Shown here: piece by piece, positions 60,629-64,000 of the stretch
How positions within the stretch are numbered: the stretch's first letter is position 1
Layout of the letters: each line of letters opens with the position of its first letter
Assembly: GCF_029873635.1 (NCBI RefSeq)
Contig: NC_080426.1
Span: forward strand, 50,606,093-50,670,092
From: Malania oleifera
Taxonomy: Eukaryota > Streptophyta > Magnoliopsida > Santalales > Ximeniaceae
Reading direction: 5' to 3'
Length of the DNA stretch: 64,000 nt
Notes under the pieces: generated by a model
Seen by the model: only the letters and a program-made list of their open reading frames with translations
Databases searched by the model: none
Told to the model about the DNA's origin: nothing
Program-made: the position numbers and the translations under genes

Positions 60629-62595
60629 TGTTGACTTTGGTGTATTCCCAAGAGGGGGGGGTGAATTGAGTATTTAAAATTTCTCTACTAAATTCAACTA
60701 ATCTAACAATAGTATTACTCAACCTAGAGTCTATCTATGCAATTATAAACTCAATCATTCACAATAGTAAAATACAAATATTCATGTGCTGGAATTTAAA
60801 ATGCAAAAATTAAAACAGGCACAAGAAATGTTATCGAGGTTCGGCCAAAGTGCCTACATCCCCACCTCAGCTTGCAAGCCTGAGGAATACCATTATTGCT
60901 CACTTAACGGGTAGAACGGCACCGGTTACAACCAGTTCAAATTTCCAAGGCTGACATCAACCTTTACACACTCTCCTTGAGGGGCGAAGAAAACCCTAGG
61001 TCAAATTCACAGGGCTGACCCGAACCTGATCCTTCCGAGCTAGATCAAACTCCATCAAGCCATGCCTGGAATACAACAGATATACAATATGAACCGGGTA
61101 CAATAGAATGCTTCTCAATCAAGCAAATAAGTACTAATAACTATTAACCAATGCACATCAACAACATAGGAATAGTAAGCTCAGTGATGTGAATGTGTGC
61201 TATCAACACTCAGTATAATGTATATTCTCAAATATGCACAAGAGTGTTCAATAAGCCTATCTTTGAAACTTTGTATAAAAAATCTCAATATCAACTTAGG
61301 GTTTCAAAGATGCAAGCAAAAATAATCAAACAAACTCAAAAATGTTTTCTCAATATACTTAGCACATAAGATGTTTGAATGTAAGCTTGTAAAAAATAAT
61401 TTTGCACACAAAAATTATAGGCTAAGGTATCTTGCAATATTGATGCAAAAATCTGCAAGCCACAAAGTTCTCCACACACCGGATTTATTAAATTAAATAA
61501 GAAGAGAACTTTAGCTCAAACTCTTAATCAACAAAATCAATCAACAAGAAATACAATAAAAGAATTTGAGTAAGATTGGATTGAGTATAGACACTCTCAC
61601 AAAGCTTAGTTAATCAAGAAATTTTGGAGTAAGAGAGTGTATGGAAGTCGTATATAAAAAATAGGCTTGGAAAATTGAGAGAATATTTTTCTTAATCACA
61701 ATGTTAATTACCCCTAATCTTGACAAATGAAGGCATATATATACAGAGAGAAGGGGCAAATTATGACTGTTGGGGACTCAAAAGGAATTTTTAAATTTGT
61801 CTTAAAAAGAAATAACCCCCTTTTACCTTTAATTACCTACGATAATTATTTTCCAAACCGAGAGTTTTAGGTGCCCGATCCACAGTTCAATCGCCCGAAC
61901 AGACACACTCAAAAAAGTTATTTTTGAAGTTCGGGTGCCCGAATATGGGCTCAGTTTGCTGAACCGAGGCAATTTTCCAAAAGACCATGGTTTGATTGCC
62001 CAATCCAAAGTTTGGCATACTAAACTTGAACTTTTGGTCACCCGAGGCATATTTGAACATGGGAGTTCGGGCTGCCGAGTTGTTAGGAAAAGTCGGAATC
62101 AAGGTTTGGTCGTTTGTGGACACTACAGTGATTTTAGGTTCCGTCGCTCGAAACCAAGTCAACCTTCTGACTAATCAAAGGTTCGGTCACCCGAGGTGTT
62201 TTGAACATCAAGGTTTCGGTCACCCGAAACCTCACAAGTTTGGCCTTTTATGTCCTATTCTCTTAAATTATTTCCCTGATTAATATATGTAATATTGGGG
62301 ACTATCTTATGTGTTTGTGTAAGGACCAAAGGTCTTTCTAAGGTTTTTTTTAGCTTACTTATCCGTACATGCATGTCATGCAATGATTATTATAGACATT
62401 TGAATAAATGCTTATTACAGACCCAAATGAATAAAAATTACAACACTTAAAAGCATATAGTGTCTTCATTTTCCTTCGGGTCTCTGAGTGTCATCATATG
62501 ATATAGTTAATGTAAACTTGCACATCAACTCGACAAACATTAAATACCGGAGTATTTGTCATAATCAAAATAGGGTATGTCCCACAAGGTCAACA
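60629..62595 (-). mobile_element. Copia 5' LTR (minus orientation)
   Basis: TGTTGAC (60629) to GTCAACA (62595), a perfect 7-bp terminal inverted repeat, 1967 bp, with the PBS three bases away. Its right half matches 1-668 of the window. The 61860-62240 region is rich in 'ttcgg(t/g)(c/t)gcccga' phrases arranged as short imperfect repeats. No coding sequence. Confidence 0.85.
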
Positions 62596-63105
62596 AAATT
62601 ATTTAACCCAGTTTAAATATTTCTCAATATAAATCATATGTCATACAAATTTCATCTAATATTTATATCATAAATAAATTTCAGGTAAAACATCATAATA
62701 TCGTTTCTCATATTTCTCAACCCATAATTTTCAGAAATAGACTGCTATAATTTATTCATCTTACTTGACTTACTTAAAGGTCCACTAACACCCTAAATCT
62801 GACGCTTCTCAGCGTTCACATCTTAAAAACCTAAAAATCCCATTTTTATCAAATCAATCAACTCATTTCCCACAACAATTTATGTATAATACTTCCCATA
62901 TTTCAAATACTTCGAACAACCCATTAAACCCTAAAACCTCTTACTTACCCTAATTTTGGGAAGATGCCCTGAAACTCCAAACTAAAAATTTACTTCACCT
63001 ACGTTGCAGAGAATCTTCCCAAAAACCTCATGGCAGTTCCTGATCATCAAATTGGGCCTTAACAAAGCCGAAAATGAAGAGAGAAGTGAGAGAGAGTCAT
63101 GGATC

Positions 63106-63146
<41 letters not shown>

Positions 63147-63451
63147 TGGCACTGAAAAATTAGGGTTTCACCCTTTATAGCCTGGGATTCGTCGACAAAT
63201 TCAAGTAGTTCATCAATGAACTTATGAAGGAACTTCGTTGACGAGGAAGCTATTTCGTCAACGAACCTGAACCCTAAACTCTCTCGGTAATCTCTCATTG
63301 ATGAGACACGTTTAACTCGTCGCCAAAATCTGTGGGACATTCGTCTTCGAAGACCCTAGATTCGTCCATGAAGTCTTGTTTTCTCCCTTTTAAAAATTTC
63401 CTTCCCTTTACTCTTGCCCTTATCCATGAATAACTTTTCTGGGTCTCTACA
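62596..63451 (-). mobile_element. Gypsy LTR, 5' portion (minus orientation)
   Basis: On the minus strand it starts TGTAGAGACCC (63451). It has TCGTCGACGA variants (63185-63370), a TATAAAG block (about 63173), a (GA)n leader (63107-63143) and then AT-rich DNA, cut at 62595 by the Copia LTR. The hairpin and end are not in the window. Confidence 0.7.
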
Positions 63452-63588
63452 TGGATTGATTACTTGGTATCCCACTTCGGGTCGGGTTGTGTTGATATGG
63501 TATCAGAGTTGTGACGTGGCAGGTGTTGGATTAATATTTATTATTTACTAGAGATAAAAAAAAATGGTATGAAAATCGGGGCGTTACA
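63452..63588 (+). mobile_element. 3' end of a plus-strand LTR
   Basis: Ends GGGGCGTTACA (63588) and contains TGGTATCAGAGTTGTGACGTGG, cut here into its two halves: a PBS-like TGGTATCAGAGT, then 'tgacgtgg'. It is probably what is left of an LTR interrupted by the LTR to its left. Confidence 0.45.
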
Positions 63589-64000
63589 ACATAGTTGATT
63601 TTTGGGTACCTTGATCTCCTTCCTCTCTGTCTGGCAAGTGCCTATTTGGTGGTTTACCACAATTGTGCCTGAAAAGGTAAGATATATCTAGTAGAGGACT
63701 CTATATTATCTGTAAAGGAGGGTGAAATAGTATGGCTTACCTCAGGAATATTCTCAGGAGATAAGTCCGTGGATACTGTAGGCAAAGGGGATTCCTCATT
63801 TTGTGATTCTTCATTTGGAGTAGACTTTGTGATTATGTTTGGTGTTGCCGTAGAATCGTCATTCTGATTATTCTAGTCTTCAGTCCAATCAAAACTTAAC
63901 CACTTCATCTCTTCACTTGGTGTCTCCCCCTGAAGTGAGGGAGTGGAGGATGAAGAATAGTAGAGCTCAGATTCCATGAAGGTAATATCCATGGTAGTAT
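63589..64000 (-). pseudogene. Copia pol fragment between integrase and RT (minus strand)
   Basis: On the minus strand from the right edge it reads MDITFMESELYYSSSSTPSL and QGETPSEEMKWL, then an acidic, Ser/Pro-rich linker. This has the form of the C-terminal end of Copia integrase ('DV.F.E...Y') and the spacer before RT. Stops occur (near 63873 and 63660). It continues beyond the window. Confidence 0.65.

Overview
This is nuclear DNA from a flowering plant, probably a woody eudicot with a repeat-rich genome. It holds one ordinary protein gene, a BAG6-type co-chaperone gene at about 15.25-21.35 kb. Almost everything else is LTR retrotransposon sequence in many layers. No bacterial, viral or organellar gene organisation, no tRNA gene and no CRISPR array is visible. 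All element boundaries below come from reading TG...CA ends, primer-binding sites (PBS, complementary to initiator-Met tRNA), polypurine tracts (PPT) and target-site duplications (TSD) by eye. No database search was run.

Layout. 1-668 is a minus-strand Copia LTR end lying inside the 5' LTR of a deleted plus-strand Gypsy element (669-5834). 5835-8308 is a minus-strand Copia gag, PBS and LTR. 8309-13574 is decayed Gypsy LTR material ending in a solo LTR (11679-13574) that carries 17-bp and 36-bp minisatellites. 13993-15081 is a miniature non-coding LTR element (TRIM-like), whose end lies about 165 bp upstream of the BAG6 TATA box. 15.25-21.35 kb is the BAG6 gene: a predicted 5'UTR intron and two coding exons, predicted protein 1324 residues. 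21.35-23.0 kb is intergenic with a LINE reverse-transcriptase scrap.

23024-32622 is a decayed plus-strand Copia element in tandem form (LTR-gag/pol-LTR-gag). A solo Gypsy LTR (TSD TGGAT) is inserted in its pol, and a second solo LTR lies inside that one. At about 32618-32622 the second Copia copy is joined to a truncated minus-strand Gypsy. From there to 53349 runs a nest. A Gypsy tandem (LTRs 43842-45994 and 51153-53349) has its left gag split by a Cassandra-like, 5S-rRNA-bearing TRIM dimer (TSD GTATC). The first Cassandra LTR is in turn split by another Gypsy (33969-42152), which itself contains a solo LTR (37028-39023). 53350-57068 is a further Gypsy remnant. 57069-62595 is a minus-strand Copia with a solo Gypsy LTR in its gag. 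62596-64000 holds LTR ends and a Copia pol fragment.

The main unexplained signals are features of the Gypsy LTRs. A small TGAGA-N4-TCTCA inverted repeat is conserved in 12 LTR copies, with one apparent compensatory change. Different LTR families carry unrelated minisatellites in the same relative position. A palindromic TCGTCGACGA motif is clustered just upstream of TATA boxes in several LTR families. Three unrelated families within 30 kb also show the shared-LTR tandem form.
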